Positions 52,777 through 61,543 of a DNA stretch of 64,000 nt are shown piece after piece. The notes under the pieces were generated by a model that was given only the letters and a program-made list of their open reading frames with translations, was not told the DNA's origin and made no database searches. The first letter of the stretch is position 1; each line of letters starts with the position of its first letter. Location: NCBI GenBank assembly GCA_015493525.1, contig WGCY01000049.1, forward strand, positions 1 through 64,000. Reading direction: 5' to 3'. Source of the stretch: Bacteroidales bacterium (lineage in GTDB: Bacteria; Bacteroidota; Bacteroidia; Bacteroidales; F082). The position numbers were made by a program, and so were the translations under genes.

Positions 52777-53508
52777 ATGATCAAGCTCGATAATATTCAT
52801 AAATCGTATCAGATGGGGAAAAACAACCTCCATGTTTTGAAAGGTATTCATTTGCATATCCGTGAGGGAGAGCTGGTTTCCATTATGGGATCTTCCGGAT
52901 CGGGAAAATCCACTTTGCTGAACATCCTCGGGATTCTCGACAGCTACGATGAGGGGAAATATCTCCTCGACAAAACCCTTATGGAAGGGCTGAACGAAAA
53001 AAAGGCGGCTTTTTACCGCAACAAAATGCTGGGGTTTGTTTTTCAGTCGTTCAACCTGATTCCTTTTAAAAACGCCATGGAAAATGTGGCGTTGCCTTTG
53101 TATTATCAAAAAGTTCCCCGCAAAAAGCGAAACAAAATAGCCCTGGAATATTTGGAAAAAATGGGACTCAGGCCCTGGGCCGAACATCTGCCCAACGAGC
53201 TTTCAGGCGGACAAAAACAGCGGCTGGCCATTGCCCGGGCCCTGATCTCGAACCCCAAAGTCATTCTTGCTGATGAGCCCACCGGTGCGCTTGACTCCAA
53301 AACATCCATGGAGGTCATGGAGCTGCTCCGCCAAATCAACGGCGAGGGAATTACCATGATTATTGTTACCCACGAACAGGATATTGCCGAGCAGACCGAC
53401 CGCATCATACACCTGAAAGATGGCCGTATAGAAAATGATGCCAGCGACTCCGAAGAGAGACAAAAAGTTTTTGAAACACTGGAAAAAGAAGAGGCATTAC
53501 AGGCATGA
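52777..53508 (+). CDS. ABC transporter ATP-binding protein (MacB/LolD-like)
   Basis: A 243-residue ATPase of the lipoprotein/macrolide exporter class. Walker A is MGSSGSGKSTLLNILG near residue 40, the Q-loop is FVFQSFNLIP, the signature LSGGQKQRLAIARAL, Walker B VILADEPTGALDS and the H-loop IIVTHEQDI. Its stop overlaps the following permease start by 4 bp (ATGA). With the two permeases and the HlyD-type adaptor it forms a MacAB-like tripartite exporter, although in classical macAB the adaptor comes first. The outer-membrane channel is not in the window. Substrate unknown. Confidence 0.93.
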   Translation: MIKLDNIHKSYQMGKNNLHVLKGIHLHIREGELVSIMGSSGSGKSTLLNILGILDSYDEGKYLLDKTLMEGLNEKKAAFYRNKMLGFVFQSFNLIPFKNAMENVALPLYYQKVPRKKRNKIALEYLEKMGLRPWAEHLPNELSGGQKQRLAIARALISNPKVILADEPTGALDSKTSMEVMELLRQINGEGITMIIVTHEQDIAEQTDRIIHLKDGRIENDASDSEERQKVFETLEKEEALQA

Positions 53509-54740
53509 TTATCGACAGAGATAAATGGCAGGAGATATTCAGTACCATCAACAAAAACAAGTTGCGTACTTTTCTAACAGGGTTCAGCGTGGCCTGGGGA
53601 ATCTTTATGCTGATTATTTTGTTGGGTTCAGGCCGTGGTTTGCAAAACGGTGTGCAACATCAGTTTGCCGACGATGCCACCAACAGTCTGTGGATCTATC
53701 AGGGGCTGACTACCAAACCTTTCCATGGGATGAATGCCGGACGGAAAATTCAGTTTACCAATACCGATTATACGCGTACAAAGCGGCTCGACAAACATAT
53801 CGACCACATTTCGGGACACTATTATGTGGGGAGCAAAACCATCAGCTACCAGTTCAATTACGGCTCCTACGATATCCGTGCGGTAAATCCCGGACACAAA
53901 TACATTGAGAATACCGACATTACCAAAGGTCGTTTTCTGAACCGCCTCGACATGGAACATTTCAGCAAAGTGGTGGTCATAGGTGATATTGTGCGCAAAG
54001 ACCTTTTTAAAAACGGTGAAAACCCGTTGGGAAAATATGTCAAAGTTGGTGATATTCCGTTTAAGGTGATTGGCGTTTTTAAAGATGCCGGCGGCAACGG
54101 TGAGATGCGAAAAGTCTATATTCCGGTAAGCACGGCACAAAGGGTCTTTAACGGAGGTAACAGGTTGAACCAGATTATGTTTACTGTCGGGAATGCCACA
54201 CTGGGCCAGACCAAGCAGATTGAAAAAGAGGTGCGTACAGAATTTGCCAAAGTGCACCATTTCGACCCCGCCGACCGTCGTGCCATCCGTATTTCAAACA
54301 ACCTCGATGAACACCAAAAGGTAATGAACCTCTTTCTTGGTATCCGGATTTTCATCTGGATTATCGGTATTGGTACCATCATTGCCGGCATTGTGGGTGT
54401 GAGCAATATTATGATGATTGTGGTGAAAGAACGTACCAAAGAAATTGGCATCCGCAAAGCACTCGGGGCTACGCCCAAATCTATTGTCGGGTTGATTTTG
54501 CTGGAATCGGTAATTATCACCAGCATGGCCGGTTACATTGGACTTATGGCCGGCGTGGGCCTGCTGGAACTGATAAACAAATACATGCCGCCTTCCGACT
54601 TTTTCAGAAATCCCGAAGCCAACCTCTCCATTGCCCTGACAGCCATGGTCCTGTTGGTAATTGCCGGAGCCATTGCCGGATTTATCCCGGCCAAAAAAGC
54701 CGCCTCCATAAAACCCATTGAAGCTTTGCGGGACGAATGA
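53505..54740 (+). CDS. MacB-like ABC transporter permease (copy 1)
   Basis: A 411-residue inner-membrane permease of the MacB_PCD/FtsX type. An N-terminal helix (FLTGFSVAWGIFMLIILLGSG, about residues 22-42) is followed by a ~240-residue periplasmic domain (YYVGSKTISYQFNYGSYDIRAV onward) and three helices in the C-terminal FtsX domain, with the coupling segment VVKERTKEIGIRKALGATP and GAIAGFIPAKKAASIKPIEALR. The next gene is a close paralogue, so the working transporter may be a heterodimer of permeases rather than a MacB homodimer. The 249-bp gap after it holds a composite repeat. Confidence 0.92.
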   Translation: MIIDRDKWQEIFSTINKNKLRTFLTGFSVAWGIFMLIILLGSGRGLQNGVQHQFADDATNSLWIYQGLTTKPFHGMNAGRKIQFTNTDYTRTKRLDKHIDHISGHYYVGSKTISYQFNYGSYDIRAVNPGHKYIENTDITKGRFLNRLDMEHFSKVVVIGDIVRKDLFKNGENPLGKYVKVGDIPFKVIGVFKDAGGNGEMRKVYIPVSTAQRVFNGGNRLNQIMFTVGNATLGQTKQIEKEVRTEFAKVHHFDPADRRAIRISNNLDEHQKVMNLFLGIRIFIWIIGIGTIIAGIVGVSNIMMIVVKERTKEIGIRKALGATPKSIVGLILLESVIITSMAGYIGLMAGVGLLELINKYMPPSDFFRNPEANLSIALTAMVLLVIAGAIAGFIPAKKAASIKPIEALRDE

Positions 54741-54989
54741 GGAACGAGGAACGAGGAATGAAAAATGAAGAATGAAGAATGAAGAAGGGATGAGGAGACG
54801 AAGAGAAATTGAGAAGTTGAAAAATGAAAAATAGAAAGATTGACAACCGTTTAACAATGAATGACAACTGTTTGACAATGAATGACAATTGCCCGACAAC
54901 TGTCTGACAATGAATGACAATTGCCTGACAACCGTCTGACAACACAGCGAATGACAAATTAACAAATGACGAAATGACCATTACCAACC
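54741..54989 (+). repeat. composite purine-rich plus 10/11-bp repeat (copy 1)
   Basis: Three blocks lie between the permease genes. Block A (54741-54840) is purine-rich, GAGGAACGAGGAATGAAAAATGAAG-like. Block B (54841-54942) alternates TGACAATGAA and TGACAAYYGYY words in a 10+11-bp rhythm. Block C (54943-54975) reads ACACAGCGAATGACAAATTAAC. The A-B-C unit occurs twice more in the next gap. The reverse-strand ORF at 54294 that crosses it is a translation of the repeat. Confidence 0.85.
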
Positions 54990-56258
54990 ATGAAGATATT
55001 TGATTTAGACAACTGGCAGGAGATTTGGACAGCGTTGAAAAAGAATCCGGTGAGAACTTTTTTCACGGCTTTCGGCGTATTTTGGGGCATCTTCATGTTG
55101 GTGGTTATGCTTGGGTCGGGAAAAGGGCTGCAAAATGCCGTTTATCAGGGTTTTGGCGACTTTGCTACCAACAGCTTTTTCATGTGGGCACAAAAGACAT
55201 CCATGCCTTACCAGGGATTCAAAAGGGGCAGAAGTTTCAATTTTACCAACAGCGACATTGAAGCCATAAAAAAGAATGTTTCTGAAGTGAAACTGGTGGC
55301 CCCCCGGCTTCAGGGTGGTGGTTACCGTGGTGCCAGCAATGTGGTACGCGGAAAAGAATCAGGGGGTTACACCATTTATGGCGACTATCCCGATTTTATG
55401 AAAATAGACCCTGTTGACATACTCTCCGGTCGTTTCATCAACCTGAACGATGTGCGCAAATACCGCAAGGTAGCAGTCATTGGCAAAGATGTGGTGAACG
55501 GACTTTTCAAAAACGGCGAAAAACCCATCGGGAAATATATTCGTGTACAGGGAGTCTATTTTGAGGTCATCGGAACTTTTAAATCAAAGAAAAAGGGCGG
55601 GCGGGCTGACCGCGACAACAACAGTATTTTCCTGCCGTTTTCCAGTATGCAACGGACCTTTAACTACGGAAACAAAGTTTTCTGGTTTGCCATCACCTCG
55701 CAGGACAATGTGCCTGCTTCCGTTACCGAGGCAAAAGTAATTGCCCTTATGAAAAAAATCCATCACATCAACCCCAAAGACACACAGGCCATTGGCCATT
55801 TTAATGTGGAGAAAGAGTTTAAAAAAATGTCGGGATTGTTTACCGGTATCAACGGCCTCATATGGATTGTAGGCGTGGGAACATTGCTGGCCGGTATTAT
55901 TGGCGTTTCCAATATTATGTTGATTATTGTGAAAGAGCGTACCCGCGAAATAGGCGTAAAACGCGCCCTCGGTGCCACACCCATGAACATTATTTCGCAG
56001 ATTATCCTGGAGTCGGTAACTCTCACTACCGTAGCTGGTTATGTGGGACTGGTGGTGGGTGTCAGCCTGCTTTCGCTCATCGATAAAATTATGGTGAAAA
56101 GCGGTGCCAGTTCGCAGTTCTTTCTGCACCCGGAAGTCAATTTCCATGTGGCATTGACCGCTTTGGGCGTATTGGTAATTTCCGGCATCCTGGCAGGGCT
56201 AATCCCGGCCAAACGTGCCGTAAGCATAAAGCCGGTGGAGGCATTAAGGGACGAGTGA
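54990..56258 (+). CDS. MacB-like ABC transporter permease (copy 2)
   Basis: A 422-residue paralogue of the preceding permease. The N-terminal helix is FFTAFGFWGIFMLVVMLGSGKG-like (TAFGVFWGIFMLVVMLG, residues ~22-42). A periplasmic domain holds LVAPRLQGGGYRGASNVVRG and SGRFINLNDVRKYRKVAVIG. The C-terminal FtsX helices carry IVKERTREIGVKRALGATP and SGILAGLIPAKRAVSIKPVEALR. The two copies differ enough (insertion SKKKGGRADRDNN near residue 200) to suggest specialised halves. It is separated from the adaptor gene by 471 bp that is almost all composite repeat. Confidence 0.92.
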   Translation: MKIFDLDNWQEIWTALKKNPVRTFFTAFGVFWGIFMLVVMLGSGKGLQNAVYQGFGDFATNSFFMWAQKTSMPYQGFKRGRSFNFTNSDIEAIKKNVSEVKLVAPRLQGGGYRGASNVVRGKESGGYTIYGDYPDFMKIDPVDILSGRFINLNDVRKYRKVAVIGKDVVNGLFKNGEKPIGKYIRVQGVYFEVIGTFKSKKKGGRADRDNNSIFLPFSSMQRTFNYGNKVFWFAITSQDNVPASVTEAKVIALMKKIHHINPKDTQAIGHFNVEKEFKKMSGLFTGINGLIWIVGVGTLLAGIIGVSNIMLIIVKERTREIGVKRALGATPMNIISQIILESVTLTTVAGYVGLVVGVSLLSLIDKIMVKSGASSQFFLHPEVNFHVALTALGVLVISGILAGLIPAKRAVSIKPVEALRDE

Positions 56259-56700
56259 GGAATGAGGAACGATGAATGAAGAATAGACGAAGAGATGAAG
56301 AGATGAAGAGACGAAGAGAAGTTGAGAAATGAAAAATAGAAAGATAGACAAACTATTCAACAATGAATGACAATTGCCTGACAATGAATGACAATGAATA
56401 ACAACTGCCTGACAATGAATAACAACCGTTTAATAATGAATGACAACCGTCTGACAGCGCAGCAAATGACAAATTAACAAATGATGAAGAAACAAAGGGA
56501 CGAAGAGAAATTGAGAAGTTGAGAAATGCGAGATAAAAATATTGACAACTGTTCAACGATGAATGACAATGATTGACAACCGTCTGACAATGATTGACAA
56601 CCGTCTGACAATGATTGACAACCGTTTGACAATGAATGACAACTGTTTGACAATTGCCTGACAACCGTCTGACAGCACAGCAAATGACAAATTATCAAAA
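56259..56700 (+). repeat. composite repeat, two tandem A-B-C units (copies 2 and 3)
   Basis: Unit 2 is A (56259-56345), B (56346-56456), C (56457-56483). Unit 3 is A (56484-56541), B (56542-56675), C (56676-56700). Within unit 3 the 21-bp period TGACAATGAT + TGACAACCGTC occurs three times in a row without mismatch apart from the last base (56564-56584, 56585-56605, 56606-56626). C blocks share CAGCAAATGACAAATTA. Confidence 0.85.
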
Positions 56701-56729
56701 TAGTATAAAACAATAAAATAGCACAAAAC

Positions 56730-57812
56730 ATGAAGACGTTTTTTAAAATTCTAGTGATTATTATCATTTTGGGTGTTTTCGGATATACCCTTTACTACTT
56801 GTGGGACAAATCAAAAGAGAAACCCGTCGTTTACAAAACAGAAACACCGTTTGTTACCAATATTATCAAGAAGACCGTAGCCACAGGTTCGGTGGTCCCC
56901 CGAAAAGAGATTGATATCAAACCTGTTGTTTCCGGCATCATTTCTTCCCTCTATGTGCAGGAAGGCCAAATGGTGAAGAAAGGAGATTTGATTGCCAAAA
57001 TCCGGCTGATTCCCAATATGATCAACCTGAACAACGCCGTTTCGCGGGTTGACCAAGCTAAAATTAACCTGAAAGAAGCCAAGCGCAATTACGACCGTCA
57101 GCACGAGCTGCTGGTAAAAGGGGTAATTGCCCAGTCTGATTTTGATGCTGTGGAGACCAAATACAGCATTGCCCAGGAAGAGTTGCAAACGGCAAAAGAA
57201 AACCTGCAACTCATCAAAGAAGGACAAATCAAGAAAAAAGGTGCGCCTACCAACACGCTGGTCCGCTCTACCATTTCGGGTATGGTGCTGGACATACCGG
57301 TAGAAATCGGCAATCAGGTCATAGAAGCCAATAACTTCAACGCGGGAACTACCATCGCCACCGTGGCCGATATGAACGACATGATTTTCAAAGGAAAAAT
57401 CGATGAAACGGAAGTGGGAAAAATAAGGGTAGGTATGCCGCTGATTCTTACTATCGGGGCCATCGACAATGCCAAATTTGATGCTGTTCTTACCAAAATC
57501 GCCCCCAAAGGTGTGGAGGAAAACGGTGCCATTCAGTTTGAGATACAGGCCGATGTAAAATTAAAGAAAAATCAGTTTATCCGATCGGGGTACAGTGCCA
57601 ATGCCGATATTGTGTTGCAACGTGCCGATAAGGTGCTGGCCGTACCGGAAGGGTTGTTACATTTTGAAGGCGACTCGACCACTTACGTGGAAGTGGAAAC
57701 CGCCCCGCAGGTATTTAAAAAACAGGTAATAAAAACGGGAATATCAGATGGTATTAACATTCAGGTACTCTCCGGTCTGAAAAAAGGCACAAAGATAAAA
57801 GTGCCGAAATAG
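56730..57812 (+). CDS. HlyD/MacA-type periplasmic adaptor protein
   Basis: A 360-residue membrane-fusion protein. It has an N-terminal membrane anchor (FFKILVIIIILGVFGYTLYYLW, residues 3-24). A lipoyl/barrel-sandwich half-motif KPVVSGIISSLYVQEGQMVKKGD is followed by a coiled-coil hairpin (residues ~90-165; VDQAKINLKEAKRNYDRQ, YSIAQEELQTAKENLQL), the second half-motif STISGMVLDIPVEIGNQV, and a beta-barrel end. It couples the ABC permeases to an outer-membrane channel. It is last in the exporter run; no separate -7 element is clear in the repeat-rich gap. Confidence 0.92.
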   Translation: MKTFFKILVIIIILGVFGYTLYYLWDKSKEKPVVYKTETPFVTNIIKKTVATGSVVPRKEIDIKPVVSGIISSLYVQEGQMVKKGDLIAKIRLIPNMINLNNAVSRVDQAKINLKEAKRNYDRQHELLVKGVIAQSDFDAVETKYSIAQEELQTAKENLQLIKEGQIKKKGAPTNTLVRSTISGMVLDIPVEIGNQVIEANNFNAGTTIATVADMNDMIFKGKIDETEVGKIRVGMPLILTIGAIDNAKFDAVLTKIAPKGVEENGAIQFEIQADVKLKKNQFIRSGYSANADIVLQRADKVLAVPEGLLHFEGDSTTYVEVETAPQVFKKQVIKTGISDGINIQVLSGLKKGTKIKVPK

Positions 57813-57945
57813 GCGGCTGTCCGCATGGGCTGTCCATTTTAGACAAATTACCGTCCAAAAACGAACACTCTTCTTTTCGCCTGTTTTTGAATAATGAAAC
57901 AACTGTTTGCAATTCAGTATATTCCGTTTTGTGGAACAATTTGTG

Positions 57946-57953
57946 TAAATTTG
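57946..57953 (+). promoter_or_regulatory. -7 element of the S46 peptidase gene
   Basis: TAAATTTG, 37 nt before ATG 57991. The rest of the 57813-57990 gap shows nothing else. Confidence 0.55.
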
Positions 57954-57990
57954 TAAAGATTTTTTAAATGTCTCACCAATTAAATTTAAA

Positions 57991-60249
57991 ATGAAAAAAA
58001 TTTCCTACTTTCTGGTAGCCGTGTTCATTTCTATCGGTTTCCAGGTAAAAGCGCACGAAGGCATGTGGATTCCCATGCTTTTGCGACAAAATTTTGCTGA
58101 AATGCAGCGTATGGGATTGAAACTTACTCCCGAACAAATCTACAGCGTGAACCATTCCAGCCTGAAAGATGCCATTGCCGGCCTTTCCAACAGTCCCAAT
58201 CCGCAAGGTTTTTTCTGTACATCCGAGATTGTCTCCAGCCAGGGATTGCTCTTTACCAACCACCATTGCGGCTTTGAGTCGGTGCAGAAACACAGTTCGG
58301 TGAAACACGACTATCTGAAAGATGGCTTTTGGGCCATGAGTCAAAAGGAAGAACTCCCCAACAAAGGGCTTACCGCTTCTATTTTGGTACGTATGGCCGA
58401 TGTTACCGACAGCATTGTCCCAAAGCTCTCCGATACCATGAGCCGGCAACAGCGTTCGGCTATTGCTATGCCCATTATTAGCCGGCTGAAAAAAGCCAAT
58501 TCTGAAAACGGCAAATACAATGTGGTCATCAAACCCTATTTTGAAGGCAACAAATATTACATGTTGGTTTATATCGTTTACCGCGATGTCCGCCTGGTGG
58601 GTGCCCCGCCCTCATCCATTGGAAAATTCGGTGGCGATACCGACAACTGGATGTGGCCCCGCCAAACAGGGGATTTTACCATTTTCCGTATTTACACCGC
58701 ACCGGATGGTTCACCGGCTACCTATTCCGAAAAGAACATACCCCTAAAGCCAAAATACCACCTGCCCATATCACTCAACGGGATAAAAGAGGGGGATTTT
58801 GCCATGGTCTGGGGATTCCCCGGAAGTACCAACCGTTACATGACGGCTCCGGAACTGGAATTCAGAATGGAACACTATTTCCCACCTTTGATTGAAGCTT
58901 TTGGCAAGAAACTGGAAGTATGGAAAAAACACATGAATGCCAATCCCGATGTGCAAATTAAATATGCTTCCAACTATGCCATGATTGCCAACAGCTGGAA
59001 ATATTTTATCGGCCAGATGAGGGGCGTTAAAAAACAGCATGTCGTTGCCAAAAAAGCAGCTTTTGATAAAAGGTTTGCCCAATGGGTAAGCGAAAGCCCC
59101 GAACGCCAGGCCAAATACGGCGATGCATTAAAAGACATGACCGATGCTTTTGCTGCCGAATCCAAAACCATTGAGCCTTTGATTTATGCCAGCATCACCG
59201 GTGCGCAGGGTGCTGAGCTGCTGGGATTTGCACAAAAATACAGTGGGATCGAAGGCCTGCTGAAACAGGCAAAAGAGACCAAAGACAAGGCCCAAAAGGC
59301 CAAAAAAATGGAACGGGCCAAAAAAATGGCTTCTGCCATGGAAGAGAAACTTCAAAAATCATACAAAGATTACGACATGGCCACCGACCGGGATGTTTTT
59401 GCCGCCATGACAAAAATGTTTTTTGAGAAAGTCCCGGAAAACCTGCATCCCGAATACCTTGACAAGATGGTGAAAAAATACAAAAACAATTTTGATGCTT
59501 TTGCCAGTTATGTATTTGAAAAATCTCATTTCAGCACCGAAGCCAAAGCCAAAGCTTTCCTTGCCAATCCCACGTTGAAAGAGATCGAAAAAGACCCGGC
59601 ATTTATCCTGTCGCAAGCTTACATGGCCAAGCTCATGGATGCTTCTTCGGGCTACCGGGCAGCCTCCGGAAAACTGGCCGAAGGCAAAAGGCTGTTTATG
59701 GAAGGTATCATGCAAATGGAACCCCACAAAGCCTTTTATCCCGATGCCAACTCCACTTTGCGGTACAGTTACGGAAAAGTGGAAGGCTACTATCCGCAGG
59801 ATGGCATCCACGACCTGTTCCAGACACATCTGTATGGTGTCATGCAAAAAGAGGACTCCACAAATCCTGAATTTATCGTTCCCAAAAAACTGAAAGAGCT
59901 TTATGAAAAGAAAGATTACGGCCCTTACGGACAGGATGGGAAACAGGATGTTAACTTCCTGACTACAAATGATATAACGGGAGGAAACTCTGGAAGTCCC
60001 GTAATCAATGGTAACGGCGAGCTCATCGGGCTGGCATTTGATGGTAACTGGGAAGCCATGAGCGGCGACATTGCTTATATCCCCAAATTACAACGTACCA
60101 TCGTGGTGGACATTCGTTACATACTGTTTGTCATTGATAAATATGCCGGCGATACCCGCCTGATTGACGAGATGACGCTTCACAAAGCCATGCCGCAGCC
60201 TGACCGTGTGGAAGCTGCCACAACACCTGCTGCCGTTCCCGGCAAATAA
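57991..60249 (+). CDS. S46 family dipeptidyl peptidase, DPP7-type
   Basis: A 752-residue periplasmic serine exopeptidase releasing dipeptides for uptake. Residues 1-21 (MKKISYFLVAVFISIGFQVKA) form a signal peptide. The chymotrypsin-like core has LFTNHHCGFESV (catalytic His at 91/92), and GGNSGSPVINGNGELIGLAFDGNW with nucleophile Ser667. The residue 18 positions after the nucleophile is Gly685. In the family, Gly there is the hydrophobic-P1 DPP7 type, whereas Arg marks the acidic-P1 DPP11 type (recollection of Porphyromonas enzymes). Length is typical. Monocistronic, ending at a strong terminator. Confidence 0.95.
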   Translation: MKKISYFLVAVFISIGFQVKAHEGMWIPMLLRQNFAEMQRMGLKLTPEQIYSVNHSSLKDAIAGLSNSPNPQGFFCTSEIVSSQGLLFTNHHCGFESVQKHSSVKHDYLKDGFWAMSQKEELPNKGLTASILVRMADVTDSIVPKLSDTMSRQQRSAIAMPIISRLKKANSENGKYNVVIKPYFEGNKYYMLVYIVYRDVRLVGAPPSSIGKFGGDTDNWMWPRQTGDFTIFRIYTAPDGSPATYSEKNIPLKPKYHLPISLNGIKEGDFAMVWGFPGSTNRYMTAPELEFRMEHYFPPLIEAFGKKLEVWKKHMNANPDVQIKYASNYAMIANSWKYFIGQMRGVKKQHVVAKKAAFDKRFAQWVSESPERQAKYGDALKDMTDAFAAESKTIEPLIYASITGAQGAELLGFAQKYSGIEGLLKQAKETKDKAQKAKKMERAKKMASAMEEKLQKSYKDYDMATDRDVFAAMTKMFFEKVPENLHPEYLDKMVKKYKNNFDAFASYVFEKSHFSTEAKAKAFLANPTLKEIEKDPAFILSQAYMAKLMDASSGYRAASGKLAEGKRLFMEGIMQMEPHKAFYPDANSTLRYSYGKVEGYYPQDGIHDLFQTHLYGVMQKEDSTNPEFIVPKKLKELYEKKDYGPYGQDGKQDVNFLTTNDITGGNSGSPVINGNGELIGLAFDGNWEAMSGDIAYIPKLQRTIVVDIRYILFVIDKYAGDTRLIDEMTLHKAMPQPDRVEAATTPAAVPGK

Positions 60250-60277
60250 ACGCTGAAACGGTTTTACTTTTTTTAAT

Positions 60278-60325
60278 AAAAAAAAACAGCCTTCCAAATA
60301 AATACCGGAAGGCTGTTTTATTTTA
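60278..60325. terminator. bidirectional terminator after the S46 peptidase
   Basis: AAAACAGCCTTCC and GGAAGGCTGTTTT form a 13-bp stem with an 11-nt loop, flanked by A and T runs, between the convergent S46 and thiL genes. Confidence 0.92.
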
Positions 60326-60356
60326 GAAACCCGAGTTCGGGATAGTTTACATCAGT

Positions 60357-61397
60357 TTAACTTTTTAAGGCATCCCAGCCCTGTGCTTTCAGTTCGACAA
60401 CCTGATTATCGGGAGTTATTAAATGGTTGCCTTCTGAGATGTCTGTTGCGTATCCAATCAGGCTAACCCCTGGCAAATCTTTTATCTTTTCATAATCCGC
60501 CTGGGCCACAGTGAAAAGCAATTCATAATCTTCGCCTCCGTTCAAGGCTGCAAGAGCGGGAATAAGGTTAAATTCACGGGCAGTATCAAACGTGTTTTGG
60601 TCAATGGGGATTCTTTCTTCATAAATGGTAATGCCGATACCTGAAGCTTTGGCAATATGCAAGGCCTCGGAAGCCAGGCCATCGGAAATATCTATCATGG
60701 CCGTGGGGACAACCTCTTTTTCGCTCAGCTTTTTTATCATATCCGTACGTGCTTCCGGTTTCAGCTGCCTTTCCAGGATGTATTCCTTTCCTGCCATTTC
60801 GGGTTGCATGTCCGGATTGGCCTGAAAAACTTTCTTCTCACGTTCCAACAACAGCAGGCCCATATAGGCACCGCCCAGATCGCCCGTAACACAAAGAATA
60901 TCACCCTGTTTTGTCCCTTTGCGGTAAGCAATCTTATCTTTTCCCACTTCGCCCAGCACCGTAATGGAGATAAAAAGTCCGTGTACACTGCTGGTGGTAT
61001 CGCCGCCTACAAAATCCACATGATACCTGTCGCAGGCCTTTTTTATCCCGGCATAGAACGCTTCGAGGGCTTCCAGCGTGTATTTGGACGAAACGCCGAT
61101 ACCGACAACAATCTGTGTCGGGATCCCGTTCATGGCGGCCATATCCGAGAAATTGACAACAGCCGATTTATACCCGAGGTGCATCAACGGCGTATAGGAC
61201 ATATCAAAATGAACCCCTTCGATGAGCAAATCGGTGGACACAAGTGTGTACTTTTTGCCCCCCGTATCCATGACGGCAGCATCGTCGCCTACCCCGGCAA
61301 CCGTGGACTTTTGCGACAGTTTTATATCTTTCGTCAGCCGGTCGATTAGCCCAAATTCGCCCAACGCGGCAATATCGGTTAGTTTCTTTTCATCCAT
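60357..61397 (-). CDS. thiL: thiamine-monophosphate kinase
   Basis: A 346-residue ATP-dependent kinase making thiamine pyrophosphate from thiamine monophosphate. The family segments are VAGVGDDAAVMDTGGKKYTLVSTDLLIEGVHF, VNFSDMAAMNGIPTQIVVGIG, GGDTTSSVHGLFISITVLG (metal Asp residues), IDISDGLASEALHIAK and LNGGEDYELLFTV. Length is normal. A -7 element lies at 61412-61419. It is divergent from ruvA; no other thiamine gene is near. Confidence 0.96.
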   Translation of the reverse strand: MDEKKLTDIAALGEFGLIDRLTKDIKLSQKSTVAGVGDDAAVMDTGGKKYTLVSTDLLIEGVHFDMSYTPLMHLGYKSAVVNFSDMAAMNGIPTQIVVGIGVSSKYTLEALEAFYAGIKKACDRYHVDFVGGDTTSSVHGLFISITVLGEVGKDKIAYRKGTKQGDILCVTGDLGGAYMGLLLLEREKKVFQANPDMQPEMAGKEYILERQLKPEARTDMIKKLSEKEVVPTAMIDISDGLASEALHIAKASGIGITIYEERIPIDQNTFDTAREFNLIPALAALNGGEDYELLFTVAQADYEKIKDLPGVSLIGYATDISEGNHLITPDNQVVELKAQGWDALKS

Positions 61398-61411
61398 GTC
61401 AATTTTTTTTG

Positions 61412-61419
61412 CAAAAGTA
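61412..61419 (-). promoter_or_regulatory. -7 element of thiL
   Basis: The reverse strand reads TACTTTTG, 14 nt before the thiL ATG. Confidence 0.55.
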
Positions 61420-61497
61420 ACAAAACAGTCTTTTGTAAGTTGAACCTACATTTAGCCTAAATATTACATTTCTGCACCCGCCGTAAGGGATAAATTG

Positions 61498-61505
61498 TAT
61501 TTTTG
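61498..61505 (+). promoter_or_regulatory. -7 element of ruvA-sprA
   Basis: TATTTTTG, 38 nt before the ruvA ATG. No separate promoter is seen before sprA. Confidence 0.55.
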
Positions 61506-61543
61506 TTTTTTATGCGCTTTTAAAAACAAAACAAATCAGCGGT

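Noticed and set aside
54294-54965. Reverse-strand ORFs in the exporter gaps (LSDGCQSL-type repeats)
   Set aside because: Translation of the composite repeat plus antisense of a permease gene.
56346-56675. CRISPR array
   Set aside because: No constant repeat of ~25-40 bp with unique spacers; words are 10-11 bp and contiguous, and no cas gene is present.
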